Below the pieces are notes generated by a model. The model worked only from the letters and a program-made list of their open reading frames with translations, made no database searches and was not told the DNA's origin. Below are positions 46,800 to 55,591 of a stretch of 64,000 nucleotides of DNA, piece after piece. Both the position numbers and the translations under genes were made by a program. Where the stretch lies: assembly GCF_010548275.1 (NCBI RefSeq), contig NZ_JAAGLT010000001.1, positions 496,001 through 560,000 on the forward strand, given 5' to 3'. The first letter of the stretch is position 1. Each line of letters begins with the position of its first letter. This DNA comes from Streptomyces sp. SID12488 (lineage in GTDB: Bacteria > Actinomycetota > Actinomycetes > Streptomycetales > Streptomycetaceae).

Positions 46800-46914
46800 G
46801 AGACATGAGGGAACTGGAGCCGCCTCCCTGACCCGACCCGCATGCGGTGCGCTCGGGTGTGGACGGACAGGTCGGCGCGTCACGCCCTTCGGCAGGGCAG
46901 CGCTTGTTTTTGGA

Positions 46915-47955
46915 TCACTTGGCAGGCAACAGAGCAGCCGGAGTGACCAGACGTGCGCGTTCGTAGAGCTCCCGCGCCGCCGGGTTGCCCAGGTACGGAC
47001 GGATCAGCTTGAATATGTTCCGCACTCGCTGATCCGCGCGCCCGGACTGGACCAATGGGTAGTCGCCCAGTGCGAGATTCCACGTAGTACAGGCGGCTTC
47101 CAGGTGGCCGACGGCGAGTTGGCGCTCAGCGAGGAGCCCACGGCGATGGACGCGCGTACGTCGGTAAACGACGTGCCGCAGTTTGTCAGCCTGCTGCAGT
47201 GCCTCCACGGCGCCCACCCTGCCGCCCAACTCGTACCGCACCTGGCTCGTGTGATACTTCAGCGCGGCGGGGTCGTACGAGCCGAAGATCTTTGCTCTGG
47301 ATTCCGCTTTGTCCATGGTGACTTCGGCCTCCCGAAGGTACCTGAGAGCCTTGTTGCGTTCGCCGGTCTGAGCAGCGGCGTGCGCCTGCTGACCGGCCAG
47401 GAAAGCCCGCATGCGAGGACCGGCGTCAGGAGAGGCGGCTGCAGCGGCGTCGGCCAGGCGCATCGCCTCTTGTCCATGCCCCAGGTCCACGGCCTGGACG
47501 CTCATTCCCCGTAGCGTTGTGCAGTACGTCAGGTGATCCTCCGACGCTCCGGCCAGCTCCAACGCCTTGAGGTAGTACTGCTGGGCCACGCCGTGAACAC
47601 CTTCATCCACAGCCATGTAACCGGTGAGATAGCAGAGGTCGGAAGCCGCCGCCATCATCGCCTTGCGCACATGGTCGGGAGCATCCGCCCGAAGGTAGGG
47701 GGCCACCGTGTTCACGAGAAACGCGGCAGCCATGGGGCGCGCATGGCGTCCACCGATCTGGTCATCGAGGTCGGACACTCGCTCGGTCATAGCGATGACC
47801 ATGTCCACCTCGGACATTCCCACCCGCTGCGTCCGGCCCTTCAGTGCGGCATCCATCCGCCCGACGACGTCCGGCCAGTTGGGCACGGTCAGGGCGACGG
47901 AGAACAGGCCTGCTCCTATCACGCTGCGGCGGGAAGGGTCCATGTCTTCGAGCAC
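46915..47955 (-). CDS. TPR-containing C-terminal part of an XRE-type regulator, probably truncated
   Basis: The 346-residue frame begins LEDMDPSRRSVIGAGLF and continues with helical repeats (ASDLCYLTGYMAVDEGVHGVA, AQQYYLKALELAG, LRGMSVQAVDLGHGQEAM). I know this as the C-terminal, TPR-like region of streptomycete XRE regulators, which normally carry an N-terminal HTH. Here no HTH precedes it: going upstream, the frame keeps homology-like sequence for about 13 codons (LAADSALAR) and then meets the 5' fragment of an unrelated NAD(P)-binding gene near 47990. GTG 47955 is a fortuitous start. Most likely a deletion remnant. Confidence 0.65.
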   Translation of the reverse strand: MLEDMDPSRRSVIGAGLFSVALTVPNWPDVVGRMDAALKGRTQRVGMSEVDMVIAMTERVSDLDDQIGGRHARPMAAAFLVNTVAPYLRADAPDHVRKAMMAAASDLCYLTGYMAVDEGVHGVAQQYYLKALELAGASEDHLTYCTTLRGMSVQAVDLGHGQEAMRLADAAAAASPDAGPRMRAFLAGQQAHAAAQTGERNKALRYLREAEVTMDKAESRAKIFGSYDPAALKYHTSQVRYELGGRVGAVEALQQADKLRHVVYRRTRVHRRGLLAERQLAVGHLEAACTTWNLALGDYPLVQSGRADQRVRNIFKLIRPYLGNPAARELYERARLVTPAALLPAK

Positions 47956-47994
47956 GCGCGCAAGTGCGCTGTCGGCTGCAAGCGGGTCGGCAGG

Positions 47995-48086
47995 GCAAGG
48001 GCGGTGCCCCGGTGACCGTCGTCCAGCAGCTGCTGGACGACGGGTCGGCCGATGCCGCCGGTGGCGCCGAAGACGGTGACACGTAT
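47995..48086 (-). pseudogene. 5' fragment of an NAD(P)-binding (NmrA-like) oxidoreductase gene
   Basis: Reading down from 48086, the minus strand gives IRVTVFGATGGIGRPVVQQL, then LDDGH and about 10 further residues before homology ends near 47995. This is the classic N-terminal Rossmann segment of NAD(P)H-binding proteins. The expected ATG is ATA (48086-48084), although AAGGAG (48102-48097) is still at the right distance. With the start lost and the rest replaced by regulator sequence, the gene is dead. Confidence 0.65.
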
Positions 48087-48116
48087 GAGGGGGTGGCTCC
48101 TTGCCGGTGCGGTGGG

Positions 48117-48632
48117 TCAGGGGGTGAGGGGGAGGACGGTGGGGGCCCAGCCGTCGGCGACGAACTTGTGGCCCCAGGCTTCGGATGTGGAGGGGTTGGT
48201 CTGGACGAAGGTGTCGTCCAGGAGTTCACCGCCTGCGCCGAACTCGATGTCGAAGCCGGTGGGCGAGCGCATGTAGAAGGAGATGAGGGTGTCGGACATG
48301 TGCCGCCCCAGCGTGACGGTGACGGGCAGCTCCCGGTCCTGGACCAGCTCCCAGGCGCGGCCGACGTCGTCCAGGTGGGTGGACTCGATCGCGATGTGCT
48401 GGACGCCCTTCATGCCGGGTACGCCGACGTAGCCCAGGCAGTGGGTGCGCGGGTTGCAACGGTAGAACTGCGGTCCCGAGACGCTGCCGTCCGGGGTGGT
48501 GGCCGTCCAGCCGCCGAAAAGTTCCAGGCCGAGCACCCTGGTGGCGAACTCCTCCAGTTCGGGAGTGATCTCGGGGACGACGAACACGACGTGCCCCACC
48601 CCGTCCGCCCCGGCCACGAAGGTGCCGGCCAT
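48117..48632 (-). CDS. Extradiol dioxygenase, C-terminal (catalytic) domain only
   Basis: A 171-residue vicinal-oxygen-chelate protein. GVGHVVFVV, GVQHIAIES and GFDIEFGAGG hold the His, His, Glu iron-ligand triad of type I extradiol dioxygenases, which are normally about 300 residues with an N-terminal VOC domain. That domain is missing: a TGA lies about 10 codons upstream of ATG 48632, and the residues between (WPLPAGKP) look like interdomain linker. It is therefore probably a 5'-deleted gene whose product may or may not fold. Confidence 0.6.
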   Translation of the reverse strand: MAGTFVAGADGVGHVVFVVPEITPELEEFATRVLGLELFGGWTATTPDGSVSGPQFYRCNPRTHCLGYVGVPGMKGVQHIAIESTHLDDVGRAWELVQDRELPVTVTLGRHMSDTLISFYMRSPTGFDIEFGAGGELLDDTFVQTNPSTSEAWGHKFVADGWAPTVLPLTP

Positions 48633-48850
48633 CGGCTTGCCCGCCGGTAGCGGCCAGCGGGGTCAGGACGGGGGCGATGCCGGTGGCCGCGGGCAGGACC
48701 GCGCCATGATCCGACTCGCACGCCCCGGGCCCACCACCTCCTGACCAGCGCGCGGCGCGACGCCGGGGACTTGTGGGCCTCGCTTACGACGGCATCACGT
48801 TGGCCAGGCCCTCTGATACGCGCAGTCGCCACGCCGCGGGCTCTCCGCGG

Positions 48851-49040
48851 CTACCGCAGCGCGCGAACCTCTCCACGGTTCGCCGCGTCGACCTGAGACC
48901 GGAGTTTCCGGGCGTCCTCTTCCAGTTCGGCGTTGCGCAAGGCCGGCGCTTGGATCTGGTTGGCGTAGGTGGCAACTGTGTCCTGGAGTTCGCGGAGCTC
49001 GGCGGCCCTCTCCTTACGGAGGTCACATTCACGAAGTAAT
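48851..49040 (-). pseudogene. 3' remnant of a DUF6262 gene (integrase-associated)
   Basis: The minus strand from about 49036 to the TAG at 48853-48851 reads RECDLRKERAAELRELQDTV then ATYANQIQAPALRNAELEED, a coiled coil ending in RALR. This matches the C-terminal part of DUF6262 proteins, which I know as accessories of tyrosine-recombinase mobile elements in actinobacteria. The 5' part is gone; it joins Tn3 transposase sequence near 49050. Confidence 0.55.
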
Positions 49041-49059
49041 GGGCCGATTGTTGGTGAGT

Positions 49060-49338
49060 CCGCAGGAGAACGGCTCGCGGGCCCGGGAGTTTGACCGCAT
49101 CAAGGTCGAGGCGGGTGTCCATGTCGAGGTTGACCTCCCCGTACGGACGCACGTGCGACCAGAACAGCGGGGTCAGGCCACGCCGATCGGCGGGCGTGAG
49201 GAGCTCGGCCCACTCCGGTTCGCCGAGGAAGTCCTGAAGCATCAGAGTGTTCACATAGACCTGGGCCATCTCGCACAGGTGCCGGGTGTCGCGCTGGTAG
49301 GGCGTGTCGTCGAGTTGGGCCCGCAAGGGCAGACATCT
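49060..49338 (-). mobile_element. Tn3-family transposase remnant, C-terminal part
   Basis: The minus strand encodes DDTPYQRDTRHLCEMAQVYV, NTLMLQDFLGEPEWAELLT, ADRRGLTPLFWSHVRPYGEV and NLDMDTRLDLD, the C-terminal end of Tn3-family transposases. Only about 90 of some 1000 residues remain, and the catalytic DDE region is absent. It lies between a small membrane-protein gene and the DUF6262 remnant. No Tn3-type inverted repeat was recognised. Confidence 0.75.
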
Positions 49339-49619
49339 CAACTCGGCGGTGGGTTGCCGCCCTCGCCGGGCTCCTCGCTCCGCCAGGTGAAGCCGTCCAG
49401 CGAGCCGCGTGACGCTTCCTCGGTCTCCACCGGCGGATGCCGCCACCACGCGACCAGCGACACCCCCGAGGCCAGCACCCAGCCCACCAGGATCATCACG
49501 ACCAGGCACCCCAGAACCAGCCCCGTCATCCCCAGGAACCCGAACTTCGCCAGCATCCAGGGGATCTGGTCCTCACCGCAGCCACAGGCCAGCCGGCCGT
49601 CCGCCAAAGAGGTCGTCAT
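49338..49619 (-). CDS. Small membrane protein of unknown function
   Basis: From ATG 49619 the frame encodes 93 residues: a short N-terminal part with two Cys (GRLACGCGED), one strong TM segment (about residues 28-53, GLVLGCLVVMILVGWVLASG) and an acidic, Gly/Pro-rich tail. I do not recognise it. Its stop touches the Tn3 remnant, so the C-terminus may be altered. No clear ribosome site. Confidence 0.5.
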   Translation of the reverse strand: MTTSLADGRLACGCGEDQIPWMLAKFGFLGMTGLVLGCLVVMILVGWVLASGVSLVAWWRHPPVETEEASRGSLDGFTWRSEEPGEGGNPPPS

Positions 49620-49786
49620 AGGGGCAGCGTGCCCGCGCGCCACACCGCGAGTACACACGTCGTGGAACCGTCGCCCGACAGTTACGGTTCCGGGATCCCG
49701 CGTCCGACCTGCGTACCGCCCCGAACCCGAGGACAATGGTCCCCGTCGGTCGGACATCGCCCACACACCGAAAGGTGGCGATCACC

Positions 49787-50182
49787 ATGACTGAGCACCC
49801 GCACGCAACCCTCGTACGCAAAGGCTTCGACGTCTTCTCGCGAGGTGACATGGACACCATGCGCACCCTGCTGGCGGCGGACGCCACACATCACGTGCCC
49901 GGAAGCCATCCCCTCTCCGGGGACTTCAAGGGCCAGGACGCGATCATCGACATGTACCGTCGGCTCGGCGAGGAGACGGCCGGGACGATGCGCGTCGCGC
50001 TGATGAACGTCCTTGTCGACGGCCGGGGGCACGCGGTCGCCGTGCACCGTTTCACCGCCGAGCGCCAGGGACGGCGGATCGACGAGGTCGGCTGCATCGT
50101 CTTCCGGATCGTCGGGGACAAGATCACCGACCTCGACGAGTGCATCGAGGACATCGACCGCAGCAACGAGTTCTGGGGTTGA
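49787..50182 (+). CDS. SnoaL-like / NTF2-fold protein
   Basis: A 131-residue single-domain alpha+beta barrel protein of the SnoaL/ketosteroid-isomerase-like group: VRKGFDVFSRGDMDTMRTLLAADATHHVPG, FKGQDAIIDMY, VAVHRFTAERQGRRIDEVGC and KITDLDECIED. Such proteins can be isomerases or cyclases or of unknown role; the Asp and His residues in the cavity are compatible with catalysis. AAAGGTGG precedes ATG 49787. It lies intact between mobile-element remnants. Confidence 0.8.
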   Translation: MTEHPHATLVRKGFDVFSRGDMDTMRTLLAADATHHVPGSHPLSGDFKGQDAIIDMYRRLGEETAGTMRVALMNVLVDGRGHAVAVHRFTAERQGRRIDEVGCIVFRIVGDKITDLDECIEDIDRSNEFWG

Positions 50183-50409
50183 GGAGCCACACACCTTCGG
50201 ACTCTCCGGACCGCCCGGCGACGGTTTTGCCGCCGGGCGGTCGGCCGTTCCGCCGTCAAGGGTCTTCAACTGTTGGGGATTTTGCTTAGTGATCCTTGTG
50301 GATGCTGCGTAGCAGAGCCCGTGTGGATCTGTGGGCAGTTCCGTCCCGCTTCCCGCGATGGTGTGACATTCATGCTGGTGGGTGCGGTCGGGGTCGTAGG
50401 TTCCTCGGT

Positions 50410-51056
50410 ATGGAACTTCTTCGGTTGGCGGTGGCTGCGCGGCGGGTGGGTGTGCATCCGGGGACGCTGCGGCTGTGGGCGAACGAGGGCAGGGTTCCGG
50501 TGGTGTGGGTGGGGCGTGAACGGCGCTTCTCCATCGAGGCGTTGGATGCTCTGACCGGTTGTGTGGATGAGGCCGGGCGGCGTGAGGCTTTGTATGTGCG
50601 GGTGTCGGGCGCCAGTGGTCAGGAGTCGTCGCTGGCCGCGCAGGAAGCCGAACTGCGGGTTCGGCTTCGGGGGTGGTGGTCGTGGTCTTCAAGGACCGTG
50701 CTTCGGGGCTGCGGGAGTCACGGCCGGGGCTTGACCGGCTGTTGAAGCGGGCCGCGAAGGGGGAGTTCACCCATGTGCGGGTCACGCACGGCGACCGGCT
50801 GGCCCGCTTCGGTGCGGGCTGGCTGATTCAGGTGCTGGCCCATCACCGCGTCACGGTCGAGGTGTTGCATCCGAAGGGGACCGCCGGAGGGATGGAGGAG
50901 TTGCTGGACGATTTCATGTCGCTGGTGGCCACCTTCGCCGGCCGTATGTACGGGATGCGCTCGCGTGAGGCGCGCCGGAGGCTTCTGGCCGAAGCCGGGG
51001 GCCGCACGCAGCACCCTGTCCCCGGAGCCGGAGTTGCGGGTGAAGGGCATGGCTAG
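50410..51056 (+). pseudogene. tnpA: IS607 serine recombinase TnpA, frameshifted
   Basis: Frame 1 from ATG 50410 has the MerR-type HTH (LLRLAVAARRVGVHPGTLRL, VPVVWVGRERRFS) and the resolvase start YVRVSGASGQESSLAAQEAEL with the catalytic Ser. Homology then moves to frame 3: GVVVVVFKDRASGLRESRPG, FTHVRVTHGDRLARFGAGWL, VEVLHPKGTAGG and DFMSLVATFAGRMYG, ending at the TAG 51054-51056. The shift falls in the TTCGGGGGTGGTGG stretch. Without it the protein would be about 210 residues, normal for the family. Confidence 0.85.
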
Positions 51057-53190
51057 GTTGATGGCGACGGCGACGTGTACCGCCTTCTCGGGGGTGCTGG
51101 AGGCTACGGGTGAGCGGGTCGGGCAGCGGGTTCTGCTGGAACGGGTGGGTTTTCTGGCCGGGTTGAGCCGGGAGCTGACCGGTGCTCTGGTGGCCGCGCG
51201 GTGGGACGAGGCGTCTTTGGATGTGCTGGCTGCCGGGGTGGACGGGCGGGGTGAGGTGTTGCCGTCCAAGGGGTGGATGGCGCTGCGCCGTCTGGAGTGG
51301 CCGCAGGCTGTCATGCCCCCGGTGGGGGTGTATGTGTCGGACCGAGTGCGCCGGGGCGTGGAAGAGTACGCGGCCCGTACCCTGCGGCTGGCCCTGCACC
51401 GGCGCGGCATCGTGGCCGCGGTCCTGGCCGCCTGGCCCGCCGATCCCGGCCGGCGCACCGACGCGGAGTGGACGGCACTGCGGGTGGCACTGCCTGCCGG
51501 AGTGACGGAGGCGGAGATCCGCAACCGCACCCGGCAGGTGCGCGCCTACCTCGCCGAGCACGATTGCCTGCCCGCCGGGCTGTGTGCACTGGAGGGCCCA
51601 CCACAGGTGGCTGGGCAGGTGCTCCTCGCTGCGATGGACCGTCAGCAGGTAACCCTGGTCCGGGTGGATGCGGCCACCGCCCGGCTGCGGGTCAGACTCC
51701 CCCTGCACGCCGCGCCCGCCACCGGCCGTGACTGGGTCTGGCACGTGATCGACATCCGCCTGCCCGCCACGATCACCCCGGACGCGGTGCTGCACACCCC
51801 GACCCTGCGCCCCACCCCGGCCGGGAGGATCGCCGTCGACCTGCCCCACTCCCGGCCCGCCCCGGCCACCAAACCGACCGGGCATACGCTGGCCCTGGGC
51901 TTCGACTGGGGCGTCAATACCCTGCTCACGGGCACTCTGGGCCGCCTGACCGGGAAAGGGCAGACCCGGCGGGTGGTCACCGACGGGCGGCCCCTGATCT
52001 TCGACGCCACCACCATCAGCGCCCGCCTGCACCGCCTTCGCGGCAACCGCGAGCACCTCGCCGCCAAACGCGACCACCACCGAGCCCTGGCCGACGGGCT
52101 CGGCTCCCCGCACCGGGCCTGGGCCGAACACCTCGACCGGGCCCGAGTCCTGGAAACCGAGCACGCGCGGGTGTGCGCGCGGATCCGGCACCTGAACGCC
52201 GCGCTGGCGTAGGCGGCGGCCCGCTGGGCCGTCGACCAGGCGACCGCACTCGGCGCGCCCGTCATCTACCTGGAAGACCTCGCCACCCTGGAGGCGCGTG
52301 GCCACCGGCGGGGCAACGCCCGGCTGTCCGGGCAGGTACGCGGCACCCTGGTCGAGGCGATGCGGCACCTGGCGGTGAAGGCGGGGATCGCGGTCGTCAC
52401 CGTCCCGGCCCGGGGCACCTCCAAACTCTGCCCCGGCTGCCTGAACACCCTCACCCACCATCCCGCCCGCGACCGGCTGTCCGAACGCGGCTGGAAGTGG
52501 GCGCACTGCGCGGGCTGCGGCCTGTCCATGGACCGCGATCACACCGCCGCCCGCCGGATCGTCTCCCGCGGCCTCCTCGCCCAGACCTACACCACCACCG
52601 AACGCACCACAGGCACCCGGACCATCCGCACCACCGTGGACGGAACCGTGGCCCTGGTGCGCCGCCCGGCGAAGACCACCCGCCGCCTGCGCCGCCAACG
52701 CCACACCGAGCACGCCCCGCCCCGGCCGCGCGGGCCCAAGAGCACTCCCGGCAAGGGGCACCCCACCCCCACCAGGCCCACCCGCCCTCGCGGCCGGGGC
52801 ATTCGGCGCGCCACCGAACAAACCCCGGGCCAGAAGACTTCCCGCCGTACGCCCGATGTGCGTACGGTCCCCGCCACCACCCCCACCGGGGTGGTCCAGC
52901 GTCCGGCGGGGCATGACACCCAGGCATCAGCAGCATTCAGGCCGGTGCCAGGTCATGGAGTACCCGCACCCCACCGGGCCGGAGAAGACCATCTCCCCTC
53001 CGGCCGGGTGCGGCTCTCACGCAGAACCTGTCGACGGCGCACCCGCGCCGCCGAGCGGACCGGCTTCCACCACCTGCACACCACCGAAGTCCACCCCCTC
53101 ACCTCGAGGTTCGGACCACCGGACGGCAACCGCAGACGGCCACGCCGCGCCCGAAAAGCCTGGAAACCACAGGCACACACAGAGTTCTAG
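51049..53190 (+). pseudogene. tnpB: TnpB RNA-guided nuclease of the IS607 element, with in-frame amber codon
   Basis: The frame from ATG 51049 runs to 53190 with a single TAG at 52210-52212. Before it is the N-terminal TnpB region and the first RuvC motif LGFDWGVNTLLTG (Asp). After it come YLEDLATLEARG (RuvC Glu), the zinc ribbon CPGC...CAGC and SMDRDHTAARRIV (RuvC Asp). All three catalytic residues survive, so only the stop, plausibly CAG to TAG, splits the protein into 387 and 325 codons. The long basic C-terminal tail of about 200 residues is typical of streptomycete members. ATG 51049 overlaps tnpA by 8 bases. Confidence 0.85.
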
Positions 53191-53588
53191 AGACGCTGGT
53201 CGTACCAGGCGAACGCCGCGATCCGCCAGCCCTCCGAGGTGCGGACGAACTGGATCGTCTTGGTGCCGCCTCCCTCGAACGGTTCACCGTCCAGGATCCC
53301 GGACTTGCGGTACTCGCAGAACCGCGACGCGATATCACCCGCGATCTCTGTCCGTTCGGAGGTCTCCCATTCGGAGAACTCGACCAGCCGGCCGTCGGTC
53401 AGCAGTCGCCGGCGGGGCTCGATGAACTCGTCCACCGTGTAGACCGTGAACTCCGGTCCGGTCTTGACGATCACTCCACCCGGGAGCATCAGCCGGCGGA
53501 TCCGCGCCACATCGGCAGCCCGGCCGCCCCGGTTGTCGAAGGCCTCGAAGAACTCGGCGGTCATCACGTCTATCTGGGTCCTGGACAT
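53187..53588 (-). CDS. DUF4440 / NTF2-like protein
   Basis: A 133-residue SnoaL-fold protein: AEFFEAFDNRGGRAADVARI, VIVKTGPEFTVYTVDEFIEPR, CEYRKSGILDGEPFEGGGTK, TIQFVRTSEGWRIAAFAWYD. The C-terminal WRIAAFAW strand is characteristic of DUF4440. Function unknown. Its TAG (53189-53187) overlaps the tnpB TAG on the other strand, so the insertion element abuts its last codon. Confidence 0.78.
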   Translation of the reverse strand: MSRTQIDVMTAEFFEAFDNRGGRAADVARIRRLMLPGGVIVKTGPEFTVYTVDEFIEPRRRLLTDGRLVEFSEWETSERTEIAGDIASRFCEYRKSGILDGEPFEGGGTKTIQFVRTSEGWRIAAFAWYDQRL

Positions 53589-53738
53589 GGCGCGACGCTA
53601 ACAGCGGAGGGGTGCTGGACTTCATCGGTCTCGGTTCACCTCACCTCAACTCACCTCAAATCACCGCGTATCGCCTTCCGGCTGCCGGGTCTTGAGGAAC
53701 ACATCACCCGGGCCCTACCCTCAAGGCAGCAATATCTC

Positions 53739-53749
53739 TGACTGAGTCA
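53739..53749. promoter_or_regulatory. Palindrome upstream of the MarR-GNAT gene
   Basis: TGACTGAGTCA is a perfect palindrome around one central G, about 55 bases before the ATG at 53803, a good place for a MarR-type autoregulatory operator. Nearby are repeats of TCACCTCA (about 53636-53665) and three GAAGTC units (about 53768-53787). Confidence 0.45.
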
Positions 53750-53802
53750 ACTGTCCGCAGTCTCGGCCGAAGTCGAAGTCGAAGTCACCCACGAGGTGGT
53801 TC

Positions 53803-54777
53803 ATGACCGTTCAGGACATCCGTTCCTTCAACCGCTTCTACACGAACGTCATCGGCGCCCTCGACTACAGCAGCCGCCTCTACGCCCCCTACACCCTCAC
53901 CGAGGCCCGTGTCCTCTACGAGCTCGCGCACTCCCCCCGTACCGACGCCGTCGATCTCCGTGCCGAACTCACCCTGGACGCGGGGTACTTGAGCCGTATC
54001 CTCAACCGTTTCGAGCAGGACGAGCTGATCGAGCGGGCGCCCTCCGAGCGGGATCCCCGGCGGCGGCGTGTCACGCTCACCGTGCGCGGGCGTGAGACCG
54101 CCCGTCTGTTGAACGAGCGGTCCGCCGAGGCCATCGCCTCCCTGCTCGCCACCGTGCCGGCCGCCGACCGGCCCCGGCTCACGGAGGCGCTGCGCACGGT
54201 CCGTTCGCTCCTCTCCGGCGGCCGGCCCCCGCGCCGCGAGGACGTCGTGCTGCGCGAGCCCGACCCCGGTGACCTGGGCTGGATCGTGCAGCGCAACGCG
54301 GCGCTGTACGCGGCCGAGTACGGCTTCAACGCCGACTACGAGGGGCTGGTGGCCAGGATCGTCGCCGACTTCGCCGAGGACCACGACCCGCACCTGGAGC
54401 GGGTGTGGATCGCCGAGCTGGACGGGCGGCCCGTCGGGTGCGTGATGTGCGTACGGGACGAGGCGCCCGGGACGGCCCGGCTGCGGCTGCTGCTCGTCGA
54501 ACCGGAGGCGCGCGGGCTCGGTGTCGGTGACCGGCTCGTCGCGGCAGTCGTCGGCTTCGCGCGCGAGGTCGGCTACCGCGAACTCCTCCTGTGGACCAAC
54601 GACGTACTCACCGCCGCCCGCCGGATCTACCAGCGCCACGGCTTCGTCCTCGCCACCGAGAAGCCCCACCGCTCCTTCGGCAGGGATCTGGTCGGCCAGG
54701 ACTGGCGGCTGGATCTCCACGCGGTGACGGAAACGATGGAAAGGATGGAAACGACTGAAAGGTGGAGTGACGGATAG
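53803..54777 (+). CDS. MarR-family regulator fused to GNAT acetyltransferase
   Basis: A 324-residue bifunctional protein. Residues 1-145 are a MarR winged helix (SFNRFYTNVIGALDYSSRLY, DAGYLSRILNRFEQDELIER and the wing PSERDPRRRRVTLTVRGRE). Residues about 155-315 are a GNAT domain (DLGWIVQRNAALYAAEYGFN, RLLLVEPEARGLGVGDRLV as acetyl-CoA loop, GYRELLLWTNDVLTAARRIY). This fusion type is widespread in bacteria; the acetyl-acceptor is unknown. GAGGTGG precedes ATG 53803. The C-terminal tail METMERMETTER-type is a GGAAA/GGATGG repeat. Confidence 0.88.
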   Translation: MTVQDIRSFNRFYTNVIGALDYSSRLYAPYTLTEARVLYELAHSPRTDAVDLRAELTLDAGYLSRILNRFEQDELIERAPSERDPRRRRVTLTVRGRETARLLNERSAEAIASLLATVPAADRPRLTEALRTVRSLLSGGRPPRREDVVLREPDPGDLGWIVQRNAALYAAEYGFNADYEGLVARIVADFAEDHDPHLERVWIAELDGRPVGCVMCVRDEAPGTARLRLLLVEPEARGLGVGDRLVAAVVGFAREVGYRELLLWTNDVLTAARRIYQRHGFVLATEKPHRSFGRDLVGQDWRLDLHAVTETMERMETTERWSDG

Positions 54778-54787
54778 GGTCCCCTGT

Positions 54788-55588
54788 ATGAAACTGGCGT
54801 TCTCCACCCTCGGCGTGCCCGGTCTCCCCGTCTCCGATGTCCTGCGGCTCGCGACCGCCCACGGTTACCACGGCATCGAACTGCGCACGCACCCCGAAGA
54901 ACCCGTCCACACCGGTCTCGGCCTCGCCGAGAGAGCCGATGTGGCCGCCGAGTTCAAGGCGTCCGGCGTCGAGATCCTCGGCCTCGCCGGGTACGTGCGT
55001 GTCGCGGCCCCCGGCGACGACGAACCCGTACTCGCGGAGCTTCGCGCGCTCCTCGAACTCGCCCGCGACCTGGGCGCCCCCTTCGTGCGCGTCTTCCCCG
55101 GCGGCGGCACCGACCAGAGCCCCGAGGAAGCGGACGCGACGGCGGCCCGGAGGCTCGGCAGGGCCGCCGAGTACGCGGGCGACTACGGCGTACGCATCCT
55201 CCTGGAGACCCACGACTCGCATCGCACCGGCGCCGACGCGATCCGTATCCTCGGCCCGGTCGGCCACCGTCGGGCGGGCGCGCTGTGGGACGTCATGCAC
55301 ACCTGGCTCGGCGGTGAGCAGCCGTCGGACAGCTTCGCGGCGCTCTCCCCGCACCTCGGATACGTGCAGGTCAAGGACATCGTCTCGGCCGAGGACACCA
55401 CCCCGGTGGCACTGGGCGCCGGGGTCCTGCCGCTCGGCGAGTGCGTCGAGGTCCTCTCCCGGCACAGCTGGGACGGCTGGCTGTGCTGGGAGTACGAGAA
55501 GCGGTGGTACGAGGCCGCCGCACCCCTGGAGGGCCTGCTGGGCGCCGGCCGCGAACACCTCGCGCAGCTGCTCAACGAATCGGCCTAG
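54788..55588 (+). CDS. Sugar phosphate isomerase/epimerase
   Basis: A 266-residue xylose-isomerase-like TIM barrel: LAFSTLGVPGLPVSDVLRLA, YHGIELRTH, FVRVFPGGG, VRILLETHDSHRTGADAI, GALWDVMHTW, YVQVKDI and LCWEYEKRWY carry the metal-binding Glu/Asp/His/Glu set. ATG 54788 is 10 bases after the MarR-GNAT stop, so the pair is probably one transcript; GTG 54767 is an overlapping alternative. Substrate unknown. Confidence 0.85.
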   Translation: MKLAFSTLGVPGLPVSDVLRLATAHGYHGIELRTHPEEPVHTGLGLAERADVAAEFKASGVEILGLAGYVRVAAPGDDEPVLAELRALLELARDLGAPFVRVFPGGGTDQSPEEADATAARRLGRAAEYAGDYGVRILLETHDSHRTGADAIRILGPVGHRRAGALWDVMHTWLGGEQPSDSFAALSPHLGYVQVKDIVSAEDTTPVALGAGVLPLGECVEVLSRHSWDGWLCWEYEKRWYEAAAPLEGLLGAGREHLAQLLNESA

Positions 55589-55591
55589 TCC

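Larger units (their letters stand above)
50270..53190 (+). mobile_element. IS607-family insertion element, inactivated
   Basis: A serine-recombinase tnpA followed by an overlapping tnpB is the IS607 layout. Both genes are damaged: tnpA by a frameshift near 50655-50680, tnpB by an in-frame TAG at 52210. The left end lies somewhere between the SnoaL stop (50182) and tnpA (50410); the right end is near the tnpB stop. Such elements lack long terminal inverted repeats, so the exact ends need comparison with an empty site. Confidence 0.8.
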
